Counted from the first letter of the stretch, positions 33,854-45,985 are shown. The stretch: 64,000 nt of DNA from Pseudoclavibacter sp. Marseille-Q3772 (GCF_916618895.1 NZ_OU745391.1:682001-746000), one strand, 5' to 3'. The notes: generated by a model not told the origin, from the sequence alone. Numbers and translations: made by a program.

Positions 33854-34873
33854 CTACCGCTCTCGCAGGGCGATTTTGCGCACGAGACGTTCGGCGGCAA
33901 ACTCGGGCTCGCGCGATTTTCCCTTCACCATGTGGTCGGTTTCGGCGGTGAGCTGAATAGCCCGGGCGAGTTCTTCATCGGTCCAGCCGCGCAGTTCGCG
34001 GCGCGCCTGACCGACCTGCCAGGGCGCTGCACCTACCGTACCCGCGAGCTGCGCATCCGACCCGGATAGCCCTGATACCTTCGCCATCATCCGCAATTTC
34101 ATTGCGATGGCAGACACGATCGGTACCGGGTTGAGTCCGGTATCGAATCCGGCGCGTAGCAGCCGCAGCGCATCCGGTAGCCGGCCGGCAATGGCCGCAT
34201 CCGCGATTTTGAAGCCGGTCGTTTCGACTCTGCCGCCGTAGTATCGGTCCACCAGCTCCGGCGTAATCTCCGATTCGGTGGAGACATTCATGAGCTGGCG
34301 TACGGCCGCCGCCAACTCCTCAAGATCGGTGTTGAACGCGGCCACCAGCGCGCGGGCGGCGAGCGGCTGAATGGATCGGCGCTCGTAGCGCACGAGTGTG
34401 CGCACAAAATCGTCGAGCTCGTTCGCTTTCAGTGGCGCGCACGGTACTTCGATGGCGTCTGGAAGCGCCCTGACCGCATCCAATAGTTTCTTGCCGCGCG
34501 CACCGGATTTGTGGCGCAGGATGATCGTGGTGCCTTCGATCGGTGCCTGGAGGTAGTCGATCACCTCGGTGAGCAACGAGTCGGTGGTCTCGTGCACGTT
34601 CTGCACGATCACCAGCCGCGGTTCCATGAACAGTGACGGCGATACAACGGTGCTGAACTCGCCAGGTTCGTGGTGTTTAGCGTCGATCTCGTGCACTTCG
34701 AGCGCGGGATCCTCGGTGCGCAGGATGCTGCGCAGGTTGCGGATTGCTTCAGCCGCGAAGAATTCTTCGGCTCCACTCAGCAGCGCAACGGGCGCCGGTC
34801 GCACCTCAAGCCATGAAACCTGCTGCAGCTTCGTCTTTGCAGCGGCTTTGGCGTTCTTCTTCGCAGCGGGCAT
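33854..34873 (-). CDS. holA: DNA polymerase III subunit delta
   Basis: Clamp-loader delta subunit that opens the beta clamp. 340 residues: VRPAPVALLSGAEEFFAAEA at the N-terminus, VVSPSLFMEPRLVIVQNVHE, LRHKSGARGKKLLDAV, and the C-terminal collar domain (NPVPIVSAIAMKLRMMAKVS). The start is the ATG at 34871-34873 (MPAAKKNAKAAAKTK), giving the lysine/alanine-rich leader typical of actinobacterial HolA; the frame continues to 35008 without family support. It is convergent with the GTPase pair and precedes no close partner. Confidence 0.92.
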   Translation of the reverse strand: MPAAKKNAKAAAKTKLQQVSWLEVRPAPVALLSGAEEFFAAEAIRNLRSILRTEDPALEVHEIDAKHHEPGEFSTVVSPSLFMEPRLVIVQNVHETTDSLLTEVIDYLQAPIEGTTIILRHKSGARGKKLLDAVRALPDAIEVPCAPLKANELDDFVRTLVRYERRSIQPLAARALVAAFNTDLEELAAAVRQLMNVSTESEITPELVDRYYGGRVETTGFKIADAAIAGRLPDALRLLRAGFDTGLNPVPIVSAIAMKLRMMAKVSGLSGSDAQLAGTVGAAPWQVGQARRELRGWTDEELARAIQLTAETDHMVKGKSREPEFAAERLVRKIALRER

Positions 34874-35024
34874 GAGGGGCTTTCTGGATGCGGCTGGTAC
34901 AGCATTCCGCGTCAGTAGCGGATGCGTCCATAGTAGTGGGCGGGATGCGGTCTGACGGTCCGACGAATCGTTGGCATTTCCTGATGCGCACGAGAATGCG
35001 CACAGCAAACGTATCGAAATACGC

Positions 35025-35058
35025 AGGAGGCCCGCCGCGCGATCGCGACGAGCCTCCT
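35025..35058 (-). terminator. Hairpin downstream of the QY-rich protein gene
   Basis: AGGAGGC / GCCTCCT with a GC-rich 20-nt interior that can pair further. It starts 13 bp beyond the stop codon; the minus-strand tail contains TATTTCG. Confidence 0.6.
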
Positions 35059-35071
35059 AATGTTGTTGGAG

Positions 35072-36340
35072 TTAGTGCCCGGGCTGGTTGCTCTCAGGCT
35101 GGCCAGGCTGTTCGGGACGCTGACCCGGCTGGTCATGCTGTGCGGAGGACGCCCCCGAAGACGACTGACCGTACTGGTTCTGGCCGTACTGGTTCTGCTG
35201 GCCATACTGCGACTGGCCGAACTGACTGCCCTGCTGAGGCTGCTGACCATACTGGCTCTGCTGCGGCTGCTGGCCATACTGGCTCTGCTGGCCGAACTGG
35301 CCACCCTGCTGAGGCTGCTGACCATACTGGCTCTGCTGGCCGAACTGGCCACCCTGCTGAGGCTGCTGACCATACTGGCTCTGCTGGCCGAACTGGCCAC
35401 CCTGCTGAGGCTGCTGGCCGTACTGCGACTGACCGAACTGACCACCCTGCTGCGACTGCTGACCATACTGCGACTGGCCATACTGACCTTGCTGGGGCTG
35501 CTGGCCGTACTGGTTCTGACCGAACTGTCCCTGCTGACCGAACTGAGCGCCACCGGCACCACCCGAGCCGGTCAGGAACAGAGCCGGCAGCTTCAGACCA
35601 CCGATCACCGAAACCACTGCTGCAGCGAGCAGCAGGAACGCCATGATCAACACCAGCCAGCATCCGATCGAGGCCGATGCTGAGGTGGACATGCCGTACC
35701 CCTCGTAGGTGCCGGTATTCCCCATAATCTCGAACGATTTGACGAGGCCAATGATGCCCGCGATGACCGAAGTTACGGCCGAGGCGAAGTGAATCTCGCG
35801 CTTCTGCATCAGAATTGCAGCAACCGCGCCACCGATCGCCAGCAGGAAGAAGATGAGCAGCATGACACCGTCACCACTGTTACCGCCACTGAAGTAGCTG
35901 AACGACTCTGATGTGCTCTCCGCAGGGCCATACCCGCCTTCGTACGAGCTTGAAACACTCCCCTGCGGGAGGAACAACGAGATGAGAGCGATTAGTGCTG
36001 CACCACCGCTGACGTACGGCGCAAAGTCCATCCAGTTTTTGGGTGCCTTAAAGCTGATAGCACCGCCGTTCGAGCCACCACCGTACTGGTTCTGCTGGCC
36101 GTACTGCGACTGTCCGTACTGACCCTGCTGGCCGTACTGCGACTGTCCGTACTGACCCCGCTGGTTCTGCTGGCCGTACTGCGACTGTCCGTACTGACCC
36201 TGCTGGCCGTACTGCGACTGACCGGCGTTTCCGTACTGCTGCGAAGGCTGCTGACCGTACTGGCCCTGCTGGCCATACTGGGGCTGCTGGCCATACTGCG
36301 GGTTCTGGCCGGGCTGGTTGGGCGATCCGGGCATCGACAT
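35072..36340 (-). CDS. Membrane protein with two FUS-like G/Q/S/Y low-complexity domains
   Basis: 422 residues in three parts: an N-terminal repeat domain (1-90) of GQYGQSQYGQQ units, a membrane domain (about 105-280) with four helices such as VSGGAALIALISLFLPQG and VMLLIFFLLAIGGAVAAIL, and a C-terminal domain (285-422) of SQYGQQPQQGGQFGQQ repeats. The low-complexity parts are almost free of charge and rich in Tyr-Gly-Gln, the composition of eukaryotic prion-like/condensate domains. The ATG has AAAGGAA upstream. Short QYGQQ leaders are common in actinobacterial membrane proteins; two such long domains around one membrane core are unusual. Function unknown; neighbours holA and comEC give no clue. 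Confidence 0.85.
   Translation of the reverse strand: MSMPGSPNQPGQNPQYGQQPQYGQQGQYGQQPSQQYGNAGQSQYGQQGQYGQSQYGQQNQRGQYGQSQYGQQGQYGQSQYGQQNQYGGGSNGGAISFKAPKNWMDFAPYVSGGAALIALISLFLPQGSVSSSYEGGYGPAESTSESFSYFSGGNSGDGVMLLIFFLLAIGGAVAAILMQKREIHFASAVTSVIAGIIGLVKSFEIMGNTGTYEGYGMSTSASASIGCWLVLIMAFLLLAAAVVSVIGGLKLPALFLTGSGGAGGAQFGQQGQFGQNQYGQQPQQGQYGQSQYGQQSQQGGQFGQSQYGQQPQQGGQFGQQSQYGQQPQQGGQFGQQSQYGQQPQQGGQFGQQSQYGQQPQQSQYGQQPQQGSQFGQSQYGQQNQYGQNQYGQSSSGASSAQHDQPGQRPEQPGQPESNQPGH
35282..35425. repeat. 48-bp tandem repeats inside the QY-rich gene
   Basis: About three nearly identical 48-bp units encoding the 16-residue block SQYGQQPQQGGQFGQQ on the minus strand, flanked by more diverged units of 18-30 bp across 35150-35520. 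The array can expand or contract in frame. Boundaries are approximate. Confidence 0.75.
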
Positions 36341-36486
36341 TGGATGCTATTCCTTTCGTCAAGTGTTCACGCCAATGTTGCCACTCGCCTTGTCCCTGAA
36401 ATCGCACAGTAAATGCGTCCGCGGGTGGCAAGTTGCTGCAATGGTACGGGTGCTTGGTGACAATTTAGTAACCGATCTACCAAGAA

Positions 36487-38883
36487 TCATGAATTTCCCT
36501 CGCCCGGATGACGCGGAGTCCACACTCGTACTGGCCCACCGTCTGACTCCCCGGCGACAACAAGGTGACCGTATTCATCCGTACGGATCGACGCGATCCC
36601 AGCAGAGTGCAGCATCGAGAGCGCACTGGCAGTTGGATGACCGTAGCCGTTATCGGCGCCTACTGAAATGAGTGCGAGCTGTGCACCCGTTGCCGCGTAG
36701 GTTTCAGGGTCTTGGTCACGCGAGCCATGGTGGGCGACCTTCACAACATCGGTAGCAAGTTGAGCTCGCGGCAGTTGTCGTTGCACCCACTCCCCCGAGT
36801 CGGCAAGCGCCAGCATGCGCAAACAGGAGGTCAGACAGGATGCGGTGGGTACGGCACGCAAGACCACACTGCCCTCGTTGTCGGCGAGGGATGATGGCCG
36901 GTTCCCCTCCCGCAGCGGCCACAACACCTCAATCTCGAGGTCGCCGATTGTTACCCGATCCCCTGCCGCAACGAAACTGATCGGAACACCGGCGTGTGCA
37001 AATCGCTGTACGGTGGTCTCGTGCCGGGCCGCTTCGGTGTCTGGCACCCAGAGCGCGCCAACCGGAATGGTGAGGTCGGATGCGGCTCCGGCATGGTCGA
37101 TATCGAAATGCGTGAGCAGCAGCACATCGAGGTAGTCAATCCCGAACTCCCGCAGGCAGGCATGCAGCCGCGCCGCATCCTCACCGGTGTCGATCAGCAT
37201 GGTGTGTGCCGCTGCACGCACCATGACGGCATCACCCTGACCGATGTCGCATGCCGCGATGCGCCAATCTGCGGGGAAATCGCGGATCCGCAGGGCTGCT
37301 CGCCCGACGAACACAACTGCGGCGCACACCAGCGCGGCAACTAGCAGCAGCGAAGCTACCGGCTTGACCCGACGCATCCACGCGGGCGGGCGCCGTGATA
37401 ATGCGACCACAAATAGTGCAACGAGACCCACCCACAGCAATGCGCCCAATAGTCCGCTAGGCCATGGAATCTGTGCTGCCGGCCATCTCGCTATCCCTTC
37501 GGCCACGATGCCGATCCACTGCGCCGGTATCCAGGTGAGCCAGCACAGCATTTCCACAAGCGATGGCGCGATCGCAATCGCAAGCACCGTGATTAATCCG
37601 AGCACGGTGGCAATTGGCGCTGCTGGGGCTGCCAGCAGGTTGGCAAGCACACCGTATGTTGGCAACGACGGTTCGAGCAGCAACAGGATGGGCTGACAGG
37701 CAATCTGCGCCACAACTGGCACCGCAATCAGCAACGACACCGGTTTTGGCAGCCAGCGTTCAAGGAACCGGCTACACGGCTCGGTACCGATGAGAATGCC
37801 AGCCGTTGCCGCTACTGACAGCGCGAACCCGTAGTCGCGGCTGAGCCACGGATCGCTCAACAGCAATACCGTCACCGCAACACCCAATACGGGCATCCCG
37901 TGTACGGCGCGACCGCTCATCCCCACCGCAAGCACTACGAGCGCCATTGCGGCAGCACGGATCACCGAACCCTGCGGGGTTACGAGCAGCACAAACAGCG
38001 CGGTCACCGGCAGCGCGAGCGCTAACCGCCACGCCCTGCGCATCCCAATCAACCGCCCAAACAGCAGCGCGCACGCCACCACAATGGCGATATTCGATCC
38101 GGACACCGCCGTTAAGTGGGTGAGCGAGGACACTTTCATATCAGCGTCCAGCGAGTCGCTCACGAGCTGTTCGTCGCCGGCAGCGAGGCCGGGTACGAGC
38201 ATATTTCCCGGTTCCGGTAGTCCTTCGACGGCCCTCGCGAGCTGTGCGCGCACATCGCTGACTGCCTGTAGAAGCGGATGCGGTGGGGCCCGCAACTGCG
38301 GAGCCTGATTACTCAGCAACACCGCGACTGCCCGATCACCCGCATCCGTCAGCTTGACCCGCGCCTCGACCTCAACGATCGCCCCGATCGGGAACACGCT
38401 CGCGCGTTCACCATCAGGGATCGGCGCAATGAGCACGACTGGCGCGCCTTCGGGCTGAAGCTGCGCCTTGAAGCGGTACTTCGGTGCGCCAAACGAAGCG
38501 CCGGATCGCACAGGCTTCCCGGCCCCGGTGATCTGTACTTGCCACGAACGCGTCGTGGCCGCATCCGCCTGCTCGGCCACCGCATCCGGGACCCGATCCG
38601 CCGCTCCGACCGCGAATAGCGGCACTACCGCAATACCGCCAGCGAGCATCAACACAACGCCCCAGCTGCGCGTGCCTCCTAGACGCATTCTCGTTCGATA
38701 CCGCCACCCGACCGTAGCCGCGAGCGCAACGCATCCGAGCACGGCCCACCCCACCAGCACCGCCGCATCGGGCGCGCCAACTGCAAACCATGCCGCCATC
38801 CACACCGCGAGCGCAATGACGGTGGTGCGGAAATCGGGACGCGCCTCAAGCAGTGGCAGCGCAGGTTCGTGTCGTTCACTCAC
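36487..38883 (-). CDS. comEC: ComEC/Rec2 DNA-uptake channel
   Basis: A 798-residue polytopic protein. After two N-terminal helices comes an OB-like soluble region (DUF4131), the competence domain with about 8 helices (LTHLTAVSGSNIAIVVACAL is the family signature), and a C-terminal metallo-beta-lactamase-like domain (LIDTGED, LTHFDIDHAGA, VVKVAHHGSRDQD). It forms the channel for single-stranded DNA entry. The start is GTG at 38883, overlapping the comEA stop by 4 bp. All domains look intact, so DNA uptake capacity is plausible. Confidence 0.93.
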   Translation of the reverse strand: MSERHEPALPLLEARPDFRTTVIALAVWMAAWFAVGAPDAAVLVGWAVLGCVALAATVGWRYRTRMRLGGTRSWGVVLMLAGGIAVVPLFAVGAADRVPDAVAEQADAATTRSWQVQITGAGKPVRSGASFGAPKYRFKAQLQPEGAPVVLIAPIPDGERASVFPIGAIVEVEARVKLTDAGDRAVAVLLSNQAPQLRAPPHPLLQAVSDVRAQLARAVEGLPEPGNMLVPGLAAGDEQLVSDSLDADMKVSSLTHLTAVSGSNIAIVVACALLFGRLIGMRRAWRLALALPVTALFVLLVTPQGSVIRAAAMALVVLAVGMSGRAVHGMPVLGVAVTVLLLSDPWLSRDYGFALSVAATAGILIGTEPCSRFLERWLPKPVSLLIAVPVVAQIACQPILLLLEPSLPTYGVLANLLAAPAAPIATVLGLITVLAIAIAPSLVEMLCWLTWIPAQWIGIVAEGIARWPAAQIPWPSGLLGALLWVGLVALFVVALSRRPPAWMRRVKPVASLLLVAALVCAAVVFVGRAALRIRDFPADWRIAACDIGQGDAVMVRAAAHTMLIDTGEDAARLHACLREFGIDYLDVLLLTHFDIDHAGAASDLTIPVGALWVPDTEAARHETTVQRFAHAGVPISFVAAGDRVTIGDLEIEVLWPLREGNRPSSLADNEGSVVLRAVPTASCLTSCLRMLALADSGEWVQRQLPRAQLATDVVKVAHHGSRDQDPETYAATGAQLALISVGADNGYGHPTASALSMLHSAGIASIRTDEYGHLVVAGESDGGPVRVWTPRHPGEGNS

Positions 38884-39647
38884 ACGGTCACCAGGTCTCG
38901 CAGTCCGGCAAACGTGGATTCGCCGATGCCGGTGACGTTGCGCAGATCCTCGACGGCCGCAAACCCGCCGTTTGCCTCGCGATAGTCAATAATTCGTTGC
39001 GCCATCGCGGGGCCGATTCTCGGCAGGGTTTCGAGCTCTGTGGCGCTTGCCGTATTGATATTGATGAGCCCGCCGTTACTTGCTGATCCGCCGGTACTAC
39101 CGGCTGGTTGTTGTGCCCCGGAAGGTGGCTGTTCGCCCGGTTTGGGGATGTAGATTTGTTCGCCGTCGACGATGGTGCGCGCGAAGTTGACGGCGCTGAT
39201 ATCGGCATCGTCAAGGGCGCCGCCGGCGGCGTTCACGGCGTCGGTGACGCGTGATTGCGCGGGCAGATCGTATACGCCGGGTGCGCGGACTTGGCCGACA
39301 ACGTGCACTGTGACGGTTTCCGGCGCGGCGGATGGTGCGGGTGCGGCAGGGGTGATCGCGGCAGCGGTCGTGGCCGCGTCGTTTACCACCGGCAGCGCGT
39401 TTGCTTTCGGCTGTAACGCGATGGCGAAAATGACCACCGCGCAGGCGATGAGCCCGGCGATGATGAGTGCGCCGATACCGATGCGCACGCGGGGTCGTTC
39501 AGGCTCGGCAAAAAGAGCGTCAAGCTCGGCAGTGTCGGTGTTCGGTCGAGTCGGTGGGCGGTCGTTGGGATCGTCGAGTTGGCTGTGCTGGTAGGTCGAG
39601 GCGGATGCGAATATCGCGTTGTCGTTGTGGGTCACGCGCGGCAGCAT
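38880..39647 (-). CDS. comEA: ComEA DNA receptor
   Basis: 255 residues: a cytoplasmic N-terminus, one membrane helix (IGIGALIIAGLIACAVVIFA, about 62-82), an SLBB-like domain (VHVVGQVRAPGVYDLPAQ), a Gly/Ser linker and the C-terminal helix-hairpin-helix DNA-binding domain (ININTASATELETLPRIGPA ... VTGIGESTFAGL). It captures duplex DNA outside the membrane and feeds ComEC. The ATG at 39647 with GGAAG 8 nt upstream is preferred to the GTG at 39671. The inverted repeat at 39687-39711 is 40 bp upstream. Confidence 0.92.
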   Translation of the reverse strand: MLPRVTHNDNAIFASASTYQHSQLDDPNDRPPTRPNTDTAELDALFAEPERPRVRIGIGALIIAGLIACAVVIFAIALQPKANALPVVNDAATTAAAITPAAPAPSAAPETVTVHVVGQVRAPGVYDLPAQSRVTDAVNAAGGALDDADISAVNFARTIVDGEQIYIPKPGEQPPSGAQQPAGSTGGSASNGGLININTASATELETLPRIGPAMAQRIIDYREANGGFAAVEDLRNVTGIGESTFAGLRDLVTV

Positions 39648-39686
39648 AGGCAGCTTCCGGCGCTCGCCCACCGGCGGGCAAAGGGG

Positions 39687-39711
39687 CTGTGGATAACGGC
39701 ACTATCCACAG
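39687..39711. repeat. 25-bp inverted repeat with DnaA-box-like arms, copy 2 (comEA)
   Basis: Arms CTGTGGATA and TATCCACAG with spacer ACGGCAC. It is the same element as at 281-305 (all arm bases identical, spacer 5 of 7). It is 40 bp upstream of the comEA start, a promoter-proximal position for an operator. Confidence 0.8.
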
Positions 39712-39821
39712 GCGCTGCGATACATTCCGCATCCCACCTGTTCGCCCCAGTATCCGCATCCCGCCCCAGTACGGCAAAGGGCGCCGCAGCAAACGCCGCG
39801 ACGCCCCAAAACAGCCCCGAG

Positions 39822-42359
<2,538 letters not shown>

Positions 42360-42452
42360 AGTGCACTCTGCCTTTGTTTCGGGGATTTTCGGATGCTCGC
42401 AAGTCTAGCCGGGTACGTGGCGTCTGGCCGGCGGGCCGGTTCGGGATGCGGG

Positions 42453-44144
42453 TTACAGCTTCAACTCTCCGGTCACCAGGGATGCGTCCACCGGAGTGTG
42501 CGAAATCAACACCACCGTTCGCTCGGCGGCCGCAGTCAACAGATCCCTGATGAGCTGCTCTGCTCGTCCCGGATCAACATTCGCGGTCGGCTCATCCAGC
42601 ACCAGCACATCGAAATCCGCGAGCAGCGCCCGCGCTAGGGCAATGCGCTGCCCCTGCCCACCGGAAATCAGCGACCCGCGCTCACCAATCGGGGCATCAA
42701 GACCGCCGCGCGAGCGCATCCACTCCCCCAAACCGACGCGATCAAGTACCGCCTCGAGATCCGCATCCGACGCCGACGTGTTCGCAAAGAGCAAGTTCTG
42801 ACGAATCGACTCATTGAACAACTGTGCGCGCTGCTCAATCAGACCCACGCGACGCCGCAACGCCTCCGGCGGCACATCGCGGGCCTCAACCCCACCAATC
42901 CGATAGCTGCCGTCATACTGCAAGAACCGCACCAGCGCATTCGCGAGCGTCGACTTCCCAGAACCCGACTCGCCCGAAACCAGCAGTCGCGAACCCGCCG
43001 GAATCGACACATTCACGCCCGACACCGCCGGACGATCAACTCCCGGCCAGCACACGGCCACATCCCGCAACTCAATATCGAGCGAGCCCGCCGGCAGCTC
43101 ACGCGAACCCGGCGATTGCGGAATCTGCGGCGGTACCTCGCTCGGGGCCACCGAAGCAATACGCCGCGCCGACACCCGCACCCGCCGCCACGCAGCCACC
43201 GCCACCGGAACCTGCGCAAACACTTCAAACAACGCCAACGGCACCAGGGCAATCAGCGTCAACATCTCGGGCATGAACTCGCCGCGCGCGGTGGCATCCA
43301 TGTTGAACCACAACGCACCGGCGGTAGCAACACCGGCAAAGAGTGTGAGCACGCCGGTGACCACACCCTCGCCGATCGCGCGACGGGTCTGCGCTGCCCG
43401 CAGCGCCACATCCGCATCCCGCACCCGCTCAAGCTGCGCATCCAACGCGTCATACGCGCGCAACGTCTCCAAATTGGTGATCGTGTCGTACACCCGATCA
43501 CCCAACGCTGCGCGAAGCGGGGCGACCAGCCGATCAGCCGAACCCGCAATGCGCAATTGCGCCACGGTTGCCATCACGAACGCCACAACCAAACACGCCA
43601 ACAACACCAGCGCGGCGGGCCACGAAACAATGCCAACGCCAATCACCACGAGCACCGCGACAATCAGCGAAGTAATGACCGGCTCAATGACCCGCAACGG
43701 TAAGAACTGCAGCTCATCAATATCGTCGACGAGTTTCGTGAGCAGATCGCCTCGGCGGGTCTGCGCAAGCCCAGCCGGCGCTAGCGGTTCGAGCCGATCG
43801 AACAGGCCCGCGCGCATCGCCGCAAGCTGGCGGAAGGATGCATCGTGGCCGCTGAGCTGTTTCAGGTAGCGAAATACCGCCCGTCCGAGCGCGAACATGC
43901 GCACCGCAACAATCGCCCATCCCAGCCACAGAATGTGAATAATCAGCGAGGCGCGGGTGATCAAGAATGCGCTGGTCGCAAGCAGCGCCACCACGCTGAT
44001 CCCCCACAGCACGCTCCACGCAACCGGCACCCACATCCGCTTCACCGGCGGAGTTGCCAGCGCAAGTACCTGACGCTCTTGCGGAGAAATCACCGCGTCG
44101 ACCGGCTGGTGTTCGAACTCGCGAGTGGTGCGACGCTCGGTCAT
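42453..44144 (-). CDS. cydC: ABC exporter subunit CydC (cytochrome bd assembly)
   Basis: A 563-residue half-transporter: six N-terminal helices (for example WVPVAWSVLWGISVVALLAT) and a C-terminal ATPase with Walker A SGESGSGKST, signature ISGGQGQR and Walker B VLVLDEPTANVD. With CydD it forms the heterodimer required for cytochrome bd maturation, reported to export thiols or handle haem. The ATG overlaps the cydD stop by 4 bp. The C-terminus lies 93 bp from leuS. Confidence 0.92.
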   Translation of the reverse strand: MTERRTTREFEHQPVDAVISPQERQVLALATPPVKRMWVPVAWSVLWGISVVALLATSAFLITRASLIIHILWLGWAIVAVRMFALGRAVFRYLKQLSGHDASFRQLAAMRAGLFDRLEPLAPAGLAQTRRGDLLTKLVDDIDELQFLPLRVIEPVITSLIVAVLVVIGVGIVSWPAALVLLACLVVAFVMATVAQLRIAGSADRLVAPLRAALGDRVYDTITNLETLRAYDALDAQLERVRDADVALRAAQTRRAIGEGVVTGVLTLFAGVATAGALWFNMDATARGEFMPEMLTLIALVPLALFEVFAQVPVAVAAWRRVRVSARRIASVAPSEVPPQIPQSPGSRELPAGSLDIELRDVAVCWPGVDRPAVSGVNVSIPAGSRLLVSGESGSGKSTLANALVRFLQYDGSYRIGGVEARDVPPEALRRRVGLIEQRAQLFNESIRQNLLFANTSASDADLEAVLDRVGLGEWMRSRGGLDAPIGERGSLISGGQGQRIALARALLADFDVLVLDEPTANVDPGRAEQLIRDLLTAAAERTVVLISHTPVDASLVTGELKL

Positions 44145-45781
44145 ACGGTCACCTCCGAAGTCGCTGGCCGCTGCGGTAACAGCGGCAGCGGCACAACGCG
44201 ATCAGCCGCCTCGAGCACGGGCCGGCGGTGGCTAATCACGATCACAACGCGACCCTGCCGCGCAAGCTCGCGCATCCCCGCGATCATGACCTGTTCGCGC
44301 TCGCGATCCAGCGCCGATGTCGGTTCGTCAAGCAGCACCACAGCGCAATCATTCAGCTCGGCGCGCAGCACGCACCGGGCAAAAGCCACCCGCTGCGCCT
44401 GCCCGCCAGATAGGCCCGCCCCGCCGACCCCGAGCACCGCATCCGGATCAACCTCAGCGACCCCCGCCATGCGCATCGCCGCCTCGATCTGCTCGCGGCT
44501 CGCGTTCGGCATCCCCAGGGCAACATTCTCAGCAACCGTACCTGCGATCAGGCCACTCGCCTGCCCCATCCATGCAATCTGGTCATCGAGTGCCTTCGAG
44601 GTGTTGCTTTGCAGGGTGATGTTTCCGGATGCGGGTACGGTGCCTCGGATACTCGCGAACAGCGTCGATTTTCCTGCGCCCGATTCGCCGCTGAGGGCGG
44701 TTACTTCGCCGCCGCAAAAGTGTTCGGTCACGGCGTGCAGTACCTCATGGTCGTCGTACGACACGGACAGATCTTCGATTTCTAAACGAAGCTGGTCGCC
44801 GTGCGTGCTGCGAACCTTGACGGTTGTCCTAGCCGGCGTCGCCTCCAGTACTGCGAACACGTCCTCTGCGGCCTGCACACCTGCACTAGCCGCGTGGAAC
44901 TGCGCGCCAACCGCACGCAGTGGCGCGAACACCTCTGGCGCGAGGATGAGCGCGACCAGTCCGGCGAAGAGCGTCATGTCGTTGTCGATGAGTCGGATGC
45001 CGATCTGGACCGCGACCAGCGCCACCGACAGCGACGCGAATAGCTCGAGCGCAAAGCCCGACAGGAAGGACACCCGCAGCACCTTCATCGTTGTGGCGCG
45101 ATAGTCGTCGGTGATTTGCAGGATGCGGTCGCGTTGGCGGCGCGCACGTCCGAAGATCTTCAGCGTCGACAGCCCCTCGATGATCTCTAGGAAGGAGCTG
45201 GCGAGGGTGCGGAGCGAGTCGAGTTGCTTGGCCTGTGCGCGGCGAGTTGCCCACCCGATGAGCGCCATGAACATTGGGATGATGGGCAGAACGATGACCT
45301 CGGTGATGCCCGAAACAATGTCGAAGTACAGGGTCACGACGATCAGCAGCGGCATGGCGATGGCCGTGAGCAGGAGTTGCGGCAGGTACTTGCCGAAGTA
45401 GCTGTCGAGCGCGTCGAGGTGGTGAGTGGCCAGGAGTGTGAGGTCGGTGCTGGAGGCGGTGCCTGTCCGCGATTCTTTTGCGACGGTGCGCATCAGTGCG
45501 TCGCGGAGCTCGGATTTTGCGGACGCGGCGGCGCGGGCTCCCGCCCACTCCATCCCCCACTGAGCGAGGCCGCGCACGAGCACGCTTACGACGAGAACCG
45601 CGAGTGCCCAGGAGGTCTGAGTGAATGGCTGGCCGTTGATGGACTCGGTAACGCAATAAGCAATCGACCACGCGGCGCCGACGATCGCGGCCGTTTGAAT
45701 GAGCCCAAGTAGCGCTCCGATCACCAGGAAAACTCTGGCGGAGCGGGCGTAGCGGAGCAGGCGTGGATCAAGCGGTTTCAC
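44141..45781 (-). CDS. cydD: ABC exporter subunit CydD (cytochrome bd assembly)
   Basis: A 546-residue half-transporter with six membrane helices, then an ATPase: Walker A SGESGAGKST, signature GLSGGQAQR, Walker B VVLLDEPTSALD. The segment GRARRQRDRILQITDDYRATTM is the cytoplasmic coupling region. The start is GTG at 45781 (MKPLDPRLLRYAR). In many actinobacteria cydDC follows cydAB without a break; here 562 bp of repeat-laden DNA lie between. Confidence 0.92.
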   Translation of the reverse strand: MKPLDPRLLRYARSARVFLVIGALLGLIQTAAIVGAAWSIAYCVTESINGQPFTQTSWALAVLVVSVLVRGLAQWGMEWAGARAAASAKSELRDALMRTVAKESRTGTASSTDLTLLATHHLDALDSYFGKYLPQLLLTAIAMPLLIVVTLYFDIVSGITEVIVLPIIPMFMALIGWATRRAQAKQLDSLRTLASSFLEIIEGLSTLKIFGRARRQRDRILQITDDYRATTMKVLRVSFLSGFALELFASLSVALVAVQIGIRLIDNDMTLFAGLVALILAPEVFAPLRAVGAQFHAASAGVQAAEDVFAVLEATPARTTVKVRSTHGDQLRLEIEDLSVSYDDHEVLHAVTEHFCGGEVTALSGESGAGKSTLFASIRGTVPASGNITLQSNTSKALDDQIAWMGQASGLIAGTVAENVALGMPNASREQIEAAMRMAGVAEVDPDAVLGVGGAGLSGGQAQRVAFARCVLRAELNDCAVVLLDEPTSALDREREQVMIAGMRELARQGRVVIVISHRRPVLEAADRVVPLPLLPQRPATSEVTV

Positions 45782-45916
45782 GGTGCTTCTAGGCTACCGC
45801 GCCGCCACCGTCGCGCCCACATGACCGCACCTACAACCGCATGGCCGCACCCACAGCCCGATGTAACGCGCCCGCTCTCATCTCCCTTCCTCCCCTTTGG
45901 CTCCCCTCACCCACGC

Positions 45917-45985
45917 CAAACTGTCTCACTTTTCGGGCCCTCACGACGAATACCCCCTCAAACCCGGCAAAACTGAGACACTTCG
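45917..45985. repeat. 69-bp inverted-end repeat, copy C
   Basis: CAAACTGTCTCACTTTTCGG ... CTGAGACACTTCG. It shares with copies A, B and D the 18-bp left end and the CCTCAAACCC core. Right flank GCACGCGGG. It lies upstream of cydD in the 562-bp gap 45782-46343. Confidence 0.85.

Noticed and set aside
35150..35520. Regular short repeats considered as a CRISPR array
   Set aside because: The units are in-frame coding repeats of variable length without unique spacers, and no cas genes are nearby.
35060..35683. Leu-rich open frame antisense to the QY-rich gene, looking like a multi-helix membrane protein
   Set aside because: It is the mirror of CAG/CTG-type repeat codons for SQYGQQ; there is no ribosome site and the opposite strand has clear domain structure and start.
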